From: an uncultured Campylobacter sp.
GTDB lineage: Bacteria; Campylobacterota; Campylobacteria; Campylobacterales; Campylobacteraceae
Assembly (NCBI RefSeq): GCF_938045405.1
Contig: NZ_CALIMW010000237.1
Location: forward strand, 1 to 10,588
Direction: 5' to 3'
Length of the DNA: 10,588 nucleotides
The translations under genes were made by a program, and so were the position numbers. Positions within the stretch are counted from its first letter, which is position 1. Every line of letters begins with the position of its first letter. The notes below the pieces were generated by a model, which saw only the letters and a list, made by a program, of their open reading frames with translations, searched no databases and had not been told where the DNA came from. Of this stretch, positions 1-7,562 are shown in pieces.

Positions 1-507
1 TTCCCCCACAAAAAATGATCTTGTTCTAATTTCTCCATCCGATTCAAATAAGTTACCCAACAAATTAAAAGCCTCTTTTTCGAAGTCGGCATAGCCAAAT
101 ATCTCATTAAATACAGCATAAAAAACCGATAATATAAAAAAAGAACCCAGCCCAGAAATAATAAAATTAATTTGAGTTTTTGATCTAATACAATTTGAAA
201 AGAAAAAGAAGGTTGCAATAACTGGTAAAAAATATGTTATAAAGGCAACAGCTCCGATTTTAATATCAAAAAACATATAAATAAATAATATGCAAATAAA
301 AATATTCATATATATGGAAGTCTTTTTTCTAAAAGAAAAAACAGCTATAAATAACCATATTAAATAAATTAAAGCCTTATATATATACGCATATGAGCCA
401 AAATAAAATAGGCTAAATCTATCAACAAAATTATTTAAGCAATACAAAGTAAAAGCTATTATATAGAGAAAAGTAAATTCAATATTTTTTGTATTTTTGC
501 GTTCCAA
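1..507 (-). CDS. Wzy-like O-antigen/capsule polymerase, N-terminal 169 residues (3' end outside window)
   Basis: This reading frame is open from a TTG at 507 to the left edge (base 1), giving 169 residues of an integral membrane protein. I see about five hydrophobic segments: residues 11-24, 33-58, 64-80, 84-103 and 112-133. A more polar stretch follows that ends in RTRSFFVGE, like the loop of Wzy-type polymerases where an Arg-containing segment precedes a Ser/Phe-rich turn. TTG is the first possible codon after an in-frame TGA and has AAAGGA six bases upstream. The next in-frame ATG (residue 67) would delete two membrane segments. The start lies 49 bases inside the upstream glycosyltransferase gene. 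An adjacent flippase and glycosyltransferases, plus the otherwise missing polymerase, favour Wzy. Sequence identity is weak in this family, so an acyltransferase or other polytopic protein is not excluded. Confidence 0.6.
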   Translation of the reverse strand, partial: MERKNTKNIEFTFLYIIAFTLYCLNNFVDRFSLFYFGSYAYIYKALIYLIWLFIAVFSFRKKTSIYMNIFICILFIYMFFDIKIGAVAFITYFLPVIATFFFFSNCIRSKTQINFIISGLGSFFILSVFYAVFNEIFGYADFEKEAFNLLGNLFESDGEIRTRSFFVGE

Positions 508-1619
508 TCATTATCCTTTATGAAATTAGCGGCTTTATCCATTCTATCCTTATCTGAATGCATAGATTTTTCTATATTAAGCATAAAATCCTCCTTCGAA
601 TTAGACAAAAAAACCAAATCTTCAAGTTGCTTTAGTTCTTGCCAGCTAATTGCAACAACGGGAATTCCGGCAGCAAAGTACTCATATACCTTTAGCGGAT
701 TGATATTATTTACTAAATCAGGATAATCCTTAACATTAAAAGGAATTATGCCCACTTGCGAATTATATAAAAACGCGGGGATTTTAGTGTATGGAATAGA
801 GCCTAAAATATGCACGTTTTTTAGCTTTTTAAGTAAAGATAGGTCTTTTTGCTCCGGACCTATTATAATAAAACTATAATTTGGCAAATTTTTAGCACAG
901 TAATATACTAAATCCACATCAAACCAATCATGTATTGCGCCTACGTAAATTACCCTAGGCTCAGGAATATCTTCAAGCTCCTGCGGCAAAGACCTATCTG
1001 CCGCTTTAAAGAAATCAAGATCAATGCCATTTGGCACATATTTCATTTTAGATTTATCTTTTATTTGATCGTATTTTTCTTTTAAATTTTTTGCCGTATA
1101 AATGACTGCATCTACCTTGTTCGCGATATTTATCTCGGCTTTAAACTGCGTATCAGAAACTGCATTAAAACCTTTTGAATAATCGGCTATCCTTAAAATC
1201 GATTTTTTATAAGTTACAGAATCTAGCAAAAAGCCGAACAATGGGCTATCAAACCACAATATATCAACCTCATTAAAACCCCGCTCCTTTATAAAATTTA
1301 ATAAATTCGGACGCGTAAAATTTTGCCAATTGTTTAAGATAAAATTTGACGATAAAAACGGCTTGTTTTGAGGAGTAAAAAGGGAGCGCGGAACATAATA
1401 AAAAATGCCGCCTGCGCGCTCGCCGCCTTTTTTATAAATTCTTTCCCGCTCTTTTAGCTCGTTGCTATTTGCAAAAATTTTATGTATCGGCGAGATAGGA
1501 TTTGAGATAAAAAGTACCTCATACCCTAGCTTTTCAAACGCCCTGGCATAGTGATGGCTGCCGACTTGAAACGGCGAAGTATAGTAATTTGCAACGGCCA
1601 TTAAAACTTTTTTAGACAT
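459..1619 (-). CDS. GT-B fold glycosyltransferase (GT4-like, TuaH-type)
   Basis: A 386-residue cytoplasmic glycosyltransferase that probably transfers a sugar from a nucleotide donor to the lipid-linked repeat unit; donor and acceptor cannot be read from sequence. The N-terminal Rossmann half (about 1-195) has the early loop FQVGSHHYARAFEKLGYEV. The hinge carries YVPNGIDLDFF (194-204). The C-terminal half opens with RVIYVGAIHDWFD (222-234) and holds the donor-site segment NPLKVYEYFAAGIPVVA (307-323), whose Lys/Glu pattern is typical of GT4-like enzymes. No signal peptide or membrane segment is seen. The ATG at 1619 has GGGAAG ten bases upstream and overlaps the end of the heparinase gene by 8 bases. 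GC content falls from about half near the start of the gene (1381-1440: 29/60) to a quarter further in (1021-1080: 15/60). Confidence 0.85.
   Translation of the reverse strand: MSKKVLMAVANYYTSPFQVGSHHYARAFEKLGYEVLFISNPISPIHKIFANSNELKERERIYKKGGERAGGIFYYVPRSLFTPQNKPFLSSNFILNNWQNFTRPNLLNFIKERGFNEVDILWFDSPLFGFLLDSVTYKKSILRIADYSKGFNAVSDTQFKAEINIANKVDAVIYTAKNLKEKYDQIKDKSKMKYVPNGIDLDFFKAADRSLPQELEDIPEPRVIYVGAIHDWFDVDLVYYCAKNLPNYSFIIIGPEQKDLSLLKKLKNVHILGSIPYTKIPAFLYNSQVGIIPFNVKDYPDLVNNINPLKVYEYFAAGIPVVAISWQELKQLEDLVFLSNSKEDFMLNIEKSMHSDKDRMDKAANFIKDNDWNAKIQKILNLLFSI
514..519 (-). promoter_or_regulatory. Shine-Dalgarno site for the TTG-started membrane protein
   Basis: The minus strand reads AAAGGA here, followed by six bases (TAATGA) and then TTG at 507-505. 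The site lies within the last codons of the upstream glycosyltransferase gene. It is the main reason for accepting a TTG start and a 49-base overlap. Confidence 0.6.
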
Positions 1620-3696
1620 TTTTCATCAACTTCCCATATCCATTTGAATATAACTCAAATTTACTATAATAAAATTCCTTGTTCGACATATCGGCAATCT
1701 CCAACCCGTCCTCTTTTATCTCAAATTTTCTAATAATTTTTACGCCTTTATATTCTGCGGCGAGACTTATAAAATTTTCTCCAAAATCCGCCACTTCACA
1801 TATGCACTCTGCAAACATTCCAAATAATCCGATCGCTCCCTCGCCCCAACTATTTTGTTCCAAATCGCTTATAATCGGCACGTTGTGAGCCTTGACGCTT
1901 CGAAATTCATTTCTTCTGCCGGGGATCGGCGTATAAAGATATGTACCTGGATCCCTCGCTATGTCGCGGCCGTCTATCCACAGCTCGTAGCTTAGCTTGT
2001 CGTTGTGCGTGTGTCCGCCGTGGTCATTCTGTCCAAGCGGCGTAGCGCAGATAGCGAGGTAAAATTTATCTGATTTGAAAATAAAAATTCCGCTGTCCGG
2101 ATAAAATAGATTTTTGATCTCTTGCGAATTTGGAATTTTAAATTCCATGCTTTTTCGGTGCGGCAGTTCGCTAAATTTCACGCCAGAAGCGACCTGACTT
2201 TTATACGTTTTATCGACCGCTTGCAGCGTACGCCCTGCGAGCGAGTAAACAAAGCTTCTCTCAAAGCGCATATCATTTTTAAATATCTCATCATCGAAAA
2301 TTCCGCCCATACAGCTAATTAGCGTGGAGTGGTTTAAGATATTTTCGTCCCAAAAGGGCTCGTCGCTGCCCTCAAAGCCGCTTAAATTTAGATATTTTCG
2401 CGCGGCTCGTTCGTTGCTCAAAAACTCGCCGTTTGGGCTAAATTTGAAAAATCTGCCGCTGTCGTTATCGCCAAATTGCGGCACTTCGCCGTTTGGCTTC
2501 GTGATATCTGCGGTAAACCTGCCGATTTTATACAGCCTGTCTGCGAACCACTGCGGCAGCGCTATTTGTCCGTTTAAAATTTTAAATTCCTGCTCCTCTA
2601 AAGGCAAGAGTTCTGGTTTTTTACGCCAAAACTTTGCATCGTAATTTTTTAGCGACGAAATTTTCTCGCTTTTTAGACCCAGTATCATAGCCGTGGCATA
2701 CGCCATCAGCTCGCCGCTTAGGCGGTGGTAACTCGTAGAACTCTCGAAATTTCCGCCGTCTTCGTAAAATTCCTTTTTCATTTCGCAAATTATCTCTTGC
2801 ACGGCAAACGCCAGCCACGCGTCTATCTCACCGCCGCCGTTCAAATACGCGCAAGCTTGCAGCAAGCCCGCGATATCGCTTAGATAGTGATTTGACGTAA
2901 GATGCGGCGAATATTCCAGATTATTTACGATATGAAGCGCATGCTCGTAGACGCTATTTGAAAAGGTCTGCTTGAAATTTTGATCCAAAATTCCGCCACT
3001 GTCCATCTGGCAAAACATATCGTAAGCCGCCAGCATATTGGCGACCCTGATGCCCACGTCCATCGTACAGGCCCAATTTACGCCCATTCGAGGCGGATTA
3101 TTGCGGATAAAATCTAAAATTTGGTTTTTAAATTCTTTTAAATTTTGCTCCTTTAAACTCGGATCCGCCATCGCAAAAATAGCAAGCTGCGGCAGATGCT
3201 GCAACCTCGCAAGCTCCCACGGCACCTTTATATCGCTGCCGGGCTTATGGGCTATGCGCTGATCTTTGTACCATTTTTTTTCGCTCCACCGAAAGCCGCT
3301 TTTAACATCTTTTTGCCAATCGATCGGCTCGTAGCCTTCGGGCACATTCGCGGGCGCCGCAACATTCATATCGTATTTGTAGCCCTCAAGCCCGAGCGCC
3401 GCGCTATCATAGCTATTTTTTACCCAGCCGCTGCCGAGTAGATCAAATTTATGGTCGATATACATTTTGGATAGATATCTTGCGACATTAGGATCTATAT
3501 TTGACAGGTCAAGCTCTTTTATATTTATGTAGCTAGTTTTTATGATCGGAATGTTAAAATTTATGTGAGTATTTTTGTTTATAAAATCAATGCGACGATT
3601 GATAAAGTTATTTAAAAAAAAAGTTATTTTGTTAAATAAATTTATTAAAACTATGCGAAATGGAGTAAAATATAGTCGCTTTAGATAATATAACAT
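1612..3696 (-). CDS. heparinase II/III-family (alginate-lyase-like) protein of a polysaccharide locus
   Basis: A 694-residue protein of the heparinase II/III superfamily: an alpha/alpha-toroid N-terminal domain (about 60-430) and a beta-sandwich C-terminal domain (about 450-690). The expected polysaccharide-lyase residues are present: SNHYL (N269, H270), TSYH (Y323, H324), GGHTHND (H562, H564), RDPGTY (D582) and KAHN (H604). By comparison with Flavobacterium heparinase II these match catalytic His/Tyr and metal ligands, so activity looks possible. No classical signal peptide is visible. The N-terminal motif LKRLYFTPFRIVLINLFNKI resembles the first helix of biosynthetic-locus members rather than an export signal. 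The start at 3696 has AGGGGA six bases upstream and overlaps the flippase stop by one base (TAATG). The first ~50 codons are strongly AT-rich and the body is GC-rich. Substrate and role (lyase, epimerase-like or glycan editing) are unknown. Confidence 0.85.
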   Translation of the reverse strand: MLYYLKRLYFTPFRIVLINLFNKITFFLNNFINRRIDFINKNTHINFNIPIIKTSYINIKELDLSNIDPNVARYLSKMYIDHKFDLLGSGWVKNSYDSAALGLEGYKYDMNVAAPANVPEGYEPIDWQKDVKSGFRWSEKKWYKDQRIAHKPGSDIKVPWELARLQHLPQLAIFAMADPSLKEQNLKEFKNQILDFIRNNPPRMGVNWACTMDVGIRVANMLAAYDMFCQMDSGGILDQNFKQTFSNSVYEHALHIVNNLEYSPHLTSNHYLSDIAGLLQACAYLNGGGEIDAWLAFAVQEIICEMKKEFYEDGGNFESSTSYHRLSGELMAYATAMILGLKSEKISSLKNYDAKFWRKKPELLPLEEQEFKILNGQIALPQWFADRLYKIGRFTADITKPNGEVPQFGDNDSGRFFKFSPNGEFLSNERAARKYLNLSGFEGSDEPFWDENILNHSTLISCMGGIFDDEIFKNDMRFERSFVYSLAGRTLQAVDKTYKSQVASGVKFSELPHRKSMEFKIPNSQEIKNLFYPDSGIFIFKSDKFYLAICATPLGQNDHGGHTHNDKLSYELWIDGRDIARDPGTYLYTPIPGRRNEFRSVKAHNVPIISDLEQNSWGEGAIGLFGMFAECICEVADFGENFISLAAEYKGVKIIRKFEIKEDGLEIADMSNKEFYYSKFELYSNGYGKLMKNV
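3614..3622 (-). repeat. homopolymer tract of nine A (T9 on the coding strand)
   Basis: Nine A on the plus strand, read as T9 inside codons for about residues 25-28 of the heparinase-family gene (Thr-Phe-Phe-Leu). It is the longest single-base run I found in the window. Slippage here would truncate the protein near its N-terminus. Confidence 0.9.
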
Positions 3697-5099
3697 TATA
3701 CTTCCCCTATACGCGGACAGCTTTTGTATTCTTTGATTGCCCTAATAGCTAACCAGCTATAAAAAATCAAAGTTAATAGAAATAATAAAACTTCCGATAG
3801 CATGTCAAATATTTTAAAGATATAAATTATACTAGGAAAGAATAAAAATAACAAATAATAAAAATACCCTAAAAATAATTTTGGATATATTTTTTTGGAA
3901 ACTATCATATATACAACGAATCTAAAAAATGAAATAACCGCTATACAATATATAAAGAAGTAAAATTCAAAATAATATGCACAAAGCAAAAGAGAAGATA
4001 CACTTAACACTCCTACGAATATCTCTAAATAAGAAAAATAAAGACTTTTCCCAGAAATCTGGATATTTAATTCAAGAATTCTCGAAATCAATGTGCAATA
4101 TCCGCTGAATAAAAATACGAACAAGAAGTGTTGATACTCTATATATTTCTCTCCGGCAAACATATATACGACATAATATGAGCCTAAAATAAAAATGCAC
4201 ATCATAAATCCATATCCGTTAAAAATTATATTAAGCATCATCTTGTAGATTCCAATAAAATTCTTTTCCTTATACAATTTAAGGACTCTCTGAGAAAAAA
4301 CTATATAAAGCGGATCAAACATAATATAAATAGTTGATGCTATTTTTTGATAAACCGAAAAAATTCCATTAAATTCTCTATTTAAAAAAACTTTATCGAT
4401 AATAAATTGTGGGCTTAATGATGATAGATATGACCCGACAATACCGGGCGCAATTTTTATGGAAAATAAAAAGGAATTCCTTGTAATATGATAATTTACG
4501 CCAAACAGCCAACCTTTAATAAAAAAGCTAAAATAACTAACCAGGGAGACAACTGTGCTAGAAAACAACATAGCATGTATTATATTGATCGCACTACCCC
4601 CTATATCGTAATTTTTTATAATAAAATAAAATATAATTGTTAAGAGTATCTTACTAATTATAATTACTCCATATTGCATATCCTTTTCTTCCAACCTTTT
4701 TTGATACTGTATAAGATATATCAGGCTATCAGAAAATGACAAAATAGACAAAGCAATAAAAATTTTCCAACTCAATAAATTAAAATAATTTATAATACAC
4801 AATAACAATATACCCATAATTACATGAGAAAGAAATGTAACATTAACGATGCCGCAAAATAATTTATATCTGGATTCTTCTGTAGAATATTCGTAGTAAT
4901 ATCTTGCGTATCCGGATTTAAATTCTAGCGATAGTAGAAAAGATAAAAATACATATATAGTCATGTACAGTCCATATGCGCCCATATCATTCATGCTTAA
5001 AGTATGAGCAATATATGAAAAAAATAGTACAGATAAAATTTTTTCAATCATTAAGAAAATAGCATATAAAGATATCGTCTTAAGAAACTTTTTAAGCAT
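3696..5099 (-). CDS. wzx: Wzx-type flippase (polysaccharide biosynthesis protein, MOP superfamily)
   Basis: A 467-residue inner-membrane protein with about 12 hydrophobic segments spread over the full length, the usual size and layout of Wzx flippases that move undecaprenyl-diphosphate-linked repeat units to the periplasmic side. The N-terminus (LKKFLKTISLYAIFLMIEKI) and the following segment MNDMGAYGLYMTIYVFLSFL resemble the first two helices of the polysaccharide_synt family, where a position like 'MG.Y.ly' is common. The central SFLFSIKIAPGIVGSYLSSL (209-228) followed by IIDKVFL (233-239) matches helix 7 and the 'D+ ' loop of that family. The ATG at 5099 overlaps the methyltransferase stop by 8 bases; its Shine-Dalgarno is weak. 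The gene is the most AT-rich in the window, which is common for Wzx. Substrate specificity cannot be predicted. Confidence 0.85.
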   Translation of the reverse strand: MLKKFLKTISLYAIFLMIEKILSVLFFSYIAHTLSMNDMGAYGLYMTIYVFLSFLLSLEFKSGYARYYYEYSTEESRYKLFCGIVNVTFLSHVIMGILLLCIINYFNLLSWKIFIALSILSFSDSLIYLIQYQKRLEEKDMQYGVIIISKILLTIIFYFIIKNYDIGGSAINIIHAMLFSSTVVSLVSYFSFFIKGWLFGVNYHITRNSFLFSIKIAPGIVGSYLSSLSPQFIIDKVFLNREFNGIFSVYQKIASTIYIMFDPLYIVFSQRVLKLYKEKNFIGIYKMMLNIIFNGYGFMMCIFILGSYYVVYMFAGEKYIEYQHFLFVFLFSGYCTLISRILELNIQISGKSLYFSYLEIFVGVLSVSSLLLCAYYFEFYFFIYCIAVISFFRFVVYMIVSKKIYPKLFLGYFYYLLFLFFPSIIYIFKIFDMLSEVLLFLLTLIFYSWLAIRAIKEYKSCPRIGEV

Positions 5100-5790
5100 T
5101 CTCTACTTTCTTAAACACATAGAAATATCCCATGGAATTATTTTTATATTTATTTCTAAATACCTTTAATCTACCTATTAGATCTAAAAGTCTAAAAATT
5201 ACGTTTATCGGTAAGTAAAATATAGGGCCAAAAAATGGTTCTAGCCTGAGACTACTTAGCGTATTTCGTATAATTGATATAAAACAAAAGCCTACGTTTG
5301 CAAAGTCTCCGCCATACGTATCATATCTTATAAGTTCTAAATTCACTTCTTTTGCTAGCTTAATCATGGCGTTTGGAGCAAATCTAAAAAAATCAAAAGG
5401 GGGATTATGTATGCTTGCATTTTGCGCTTCAAGGGCAAAATAATACCCACCATCTTTAAGCACTCTTGAAATTTCATAAAAAGTCTTCTTAATATAAAAA
5501 GAATCATCTAAAACAAAAACTGTCATAATTGCATCAAAATTATCATTCTCGCAAGGGATATTTTCAGAGCTACCTATTATATCCGGATTTGCATATTCGC
5601 ATTCACACACATCAAGACCTACGTAATCAGATTTTTTTAGTAATTTCTTATATGGTTTTTTTCCGCAACCTATATCTAAAATTTTATACTTAGAATCAAA
5701 AAAATAATCTATTATCGCTATATATTTTATAACGTCTTTTAACAAGAATCTATATCCGGTAATCAAAGAAAAATGTCTGTCAAAATACAT
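5092..5790 (-). CDS. class I SAM-dependent methyltransferase
   Basis: A soluble 232-residue methyltransferase of the Methyltransf_11 type. Motif I is ILDIGCGKKPY (37-47), the acidic end of strand 2 is VGLDV (57-61), and the later motifs are NIPCENDNFDAIMT (77-90) and RVLKDGGYYFALEAQ (109-123). FDFFRFAPNAM (132-142) resembles the segment of O-antigen and LPS-locus members that closes over the substrate. The chosen start is the ATG at 5790, because AGGGGA lies seven bases upstream and the overlap with the deacetylase is only 11 bases. The alternative ATG at 5826 adds 12 residues, lacks a good ribosome site and would overlap by 47 bases. In this operon it probably methylates a sugar hydroxyl or amino group, either as nucleotide sugar or on the lipid-linked unit; which one is unknown. 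Confidence 0.8.
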   Translation of the reverse strand: MYFDRHFSLITGYRFLLKDVIKYIAIIDYFFDSKYKILDIGCGKKPYKKLLKKSDYVGLDVCECEYANPDIIGSSENIPCENDNFDAIMTVFVLDDSFYIKKTFYEISRVLKDGGYYFALEAQNASIHNPPFDFFRFAPNAMIKLAKEVNLELIRYDTYGGDFANVGFCFISIIRNTLSSLRLEPFFGPIFYLPINVIFRLLDLIGRLKVFRNKYKNNSMGYFYVFKKVENA

Positions 5791-6883
5791 CTTTATGTCC
5801 CCTATATGTTCCTTCGACCAAATCATTAAAAAGCCATCTATTGTTTTTCATAAAGCCTTCGTAAATTTCTTTAGTCTGTATATTTTGTAAATACCTATGA
5901 TCCGAGATAAATGTTAGATACATTTTCCAGTCACCTTTATATTTTATTTCGAACGCTCCATCGCCCATATCTAAAATATCGGTATTATTATAGCTCTCGT
6001 AATAATTAGCACATTCGCTAAAAGTAGCATACCAAACATCTTTATTCCTTAAATAGCCAAAGAGAAAATCTAAAGAATTTATATCATCATAAACATTTGG
6101 CGTTTGCCTCTTCCCATCTGGTCTAGCATTCATAAAATGCTCCGCTATACTAATCACATATCTACTTTTCATCATTTTTTCTATCTTTACGATATTTAGC
6201 AAGTGTTTAATTTTACTTTTTATTGCATTTCCTCCATATATAAAAGCATCGCCGCTTATATTTGACGGCATTTCTATAATTTTATCATCGCCATACTTCA
6301 AAGAAATATTATTGGTAAAAGGCTTAAAGTCAAAGGACCACCAGCGAAATTTTAAGTCAATTAGTCCTACAACCAAATCTTCTCTAAAACTATAGCACGG
6401 AGTCCTTCCTCCCAAAATTTGGTAGTCAAATCTTTTTTTGAAAAGATTTAAATCATTTTTTATAATATTAAAATACTCACCCGGAGAATACTGCTCAAAT
6501 TCTCTGCACCATTTTCTATCCATCAATGTAGCATTGGAATATCCATGATTATGTCCATGGTATGCTATCTCATCAGATCTATCGAGAATGGAATTTAATA
6601 GCTTTAAAAAATCATTATTATCGTATATAGATCCAGTTTTACCATTATCTAAATATGTTGAGTGCGAATTCATTACCAAAAAATATGTAACTCTAATTTC
6701 TGGATATTTCTTTAATAAATAGTTTGCAAAATAATTGTATAGACCTTCATCGCCTAATCCAAGATAACCACAATCGCATTGCTCCCTTAAAAAACGTGAC
6801 TGACATTTTGAATTTGTAATATCGTCTATGCCGAAAATAATGGGGGAGGTTTTATCTAAAAACCATTTCGCTTTACTAATCAT
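5780..6883 (-). CDS. NodB-type polysaccharide deacetylase (CE4-like), cytoplasmic form
   Basis: A 367-residue protein with the motif order of the NodB homology domain. Motif 1 is IIFGIDDIT with the Asp pair D20/D21. Motif 2 is AYHGHNH, giving the metal-binding His pair H109 and H113. Motif 3 is GGRTPCYSF (R160, P162). A WWSFD stretch (181-185) and ISIAEHF (244-250) fit motifs 4 and 5. The family removes N- or O-acetyl groups from sugars with a divalent metal. About 75 residues after the barrel, with alternating hydrophobic residues, may form a small beta domain. No signal peptide is seen, so it should act in the cytoplasm on a nucleotide sugar or lipid-linked glycan. ATG 6883 is preferred over ATG 6922: it overlaps the upstream gene by 8 bases, like its neighbours, and motif 1 stays near the N-terminus. 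Neither start has a strong ribosome site. The two flanking genes are methyltransferases. Confidence 0.75.
   Translation of the reverse strand: MISKAKWFLDKTSPIIFGIDDITNSKCQSRFLREQCDCGYLGLGDEGLYNYFANYLLKKYPEIRVTYFLVMNSHSTYLDNGKTGSIYDNNDFLKLLNSILDRSDEIAYHGHNHGYSNATLMDRKWCREFEQYSPGEYFNIIKNDLNLFKKRFDYQILGGRTPCYSFREDLVVGLIDLKFRWWSFDFKPFTNNISLKYGDDKIIEMPSNISGDAFIYGGNAIKSKIKHLLNIVKIEKMMKSRYVISIAEHFMNARPDGKRQTPNVYDDINSLDFLFGYLRNKDVWYATFSECANYYESYNNTDILDMGDGAFEIKYKGDWKMYLTFISDHRYLQNIQTKEIYEGFMKNNRWLFNDLVEGTYRGHKDVF
5798..5803 (-). promoter_or_regulatory. Shine-Dalgarno site selecting the methyltransferase start at 5790
   Basis: The minus strand reads AGGGGA seven bases before ATG at 5790-5788. It sits within the 3' end of the deacetylase gene and supports the shorter methyltransferase over the reading from 5826. 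Confidence 0.6.
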
Positions 6884-7562
6884 CTCTACTCTTTGCTTTA
6901 GCAATAAAAAATAGACCGTCATAATTTTGTCTTTTAGTGAGCCGACATACTAGTATTCTTTTCAAAATTTTAATATAATCTAAAAAGGATTTTGTCTTAA
7001 AAAACATATTTTTGTTTTCTGAGTAATAATAGTCATATTTTTTCTCCACATATCCTTTTCTGTCCAATAATTGCTTTAATGTCTCAAAGCTATACCAACA
7101 AACATGCTCTTTATTTAACCATAAATTTTCGAGCTTCCCAGACTTGATTAGCCTAATACGCTCATTAGACCAAGGGTTCGGCGTAGTGATAATTAATAAT
7201 GATTCATCATGCATAAATCTTTTTATGCCATCCAGCATTAGACCAGGATTTTCAATATGCTCAATCAGTTCTCCACATACCACAATATCAAATTTATCTT
7301 GATATTCAAGCTTATCCAGTTGAGTAACATCTGCGTAATATGCAATATATCCGTATTTATCTTTCAAAATTTCTACATCTTCTTGCAAATAATCAAAACC
7401 AACTAAATAGCCAGCAACTTCTGCAATTTTACTATGAAGCCAATCGTTGGATTGGATTTTTTGTTCATACAACTTATGTTGTATGAAACCGAGATGTAAA
7501 ACTTTTTTATCACAACATATTTTTATTATTTCATCTTTTCTAAAAATCACATTATCTAACAT
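6876..7562 (-). CDS. class I SAM-dependent methyltransferase with atypical motif I
   Basis: A 228-residue soluble protein. After a short N-terminal helix, motif I reads VLHLGFIQH (21-29) in place of the usual glycine-rich LDxGxG. VGFDYLQEDVEIL (54-66) supplies the acidic residue that binds SAM ribose. YYADVTQLD (75-83), FDIVVCGELIEHIENPGLML (91-110) and LLIITTPNP (122-130) follow the Methyltransf_11/UbiG pattern. From memory, a subfamily with 'LHLG..QH' exists in glycan loci, so this is probably a family trait and not decay. The ATG at 7562 has AAGGA six bases upstream and overlaps the glycosyltransferase stop by 7 bases. The acceptor is not predictable; position next to the deacetylase allows methylation of an amino sugar, but O-methylation is equally possible. 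Confidence 0.8.
   Translation of the reverse strand: MLDNVIFRKDEIIKICCDKKVLHLGFIQHKLYEQKIQSNDWLHSKIAEVAGYLVGFDYLQEDVEILKDKYGYIAYYADVTQLDKLEYQDKFDIVVCGELIEHIENPGLMLDGIKRFMHDESLLIITTPNPWSNERIRLIKSGKLENLWLNKEHVCWYSFETLKQLLDRKGYVEKKYDYYYSENKNMFFKTKSFLDYIKILKRILVCRLTKRQNYDGLFFIAKAKSRDD

Noticed and set aside
2324..2644. Plus-strand open frame of 106 codons inside the heparinase-family gene
   Set aside because: It lies fully opposite a well-supported coding frame in GC-rich DNA, has no recognisable motif and no ribosome site; the same holds for the smaller plus-strand frames at 1679-1888, 2122-2322, 3038-3262 and 3196-3441.
2621..2818. Minus-strand frame of 65 codons in another phase within the heparinase gene
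   Set aside because: It overlaps the conserved SNHYL-to-TSYH part of the true protein and is rich in Arg/Lys without any domain pattern.
3614..3660. AT-rich stretch considered as an internal promoter for heparinase and downstream genes
   Set aside because: It lies in the coding part, after the gene's own start, and AT-rich Campylobacter-like DNA gives many chance -10-like words; no spaced -35/-10 pair stood out.
6884..6922. N-terminal extension MTVYFLLLKQRVE of the deacetylase, which could pass for a signal anchor
   Set aside because: It is too short and lacks a cleavage site, and it lies in the coding end of the preceding methyltransferase; the ATG at 6883 fits the overlap pattern better. 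A weak possibility remains.
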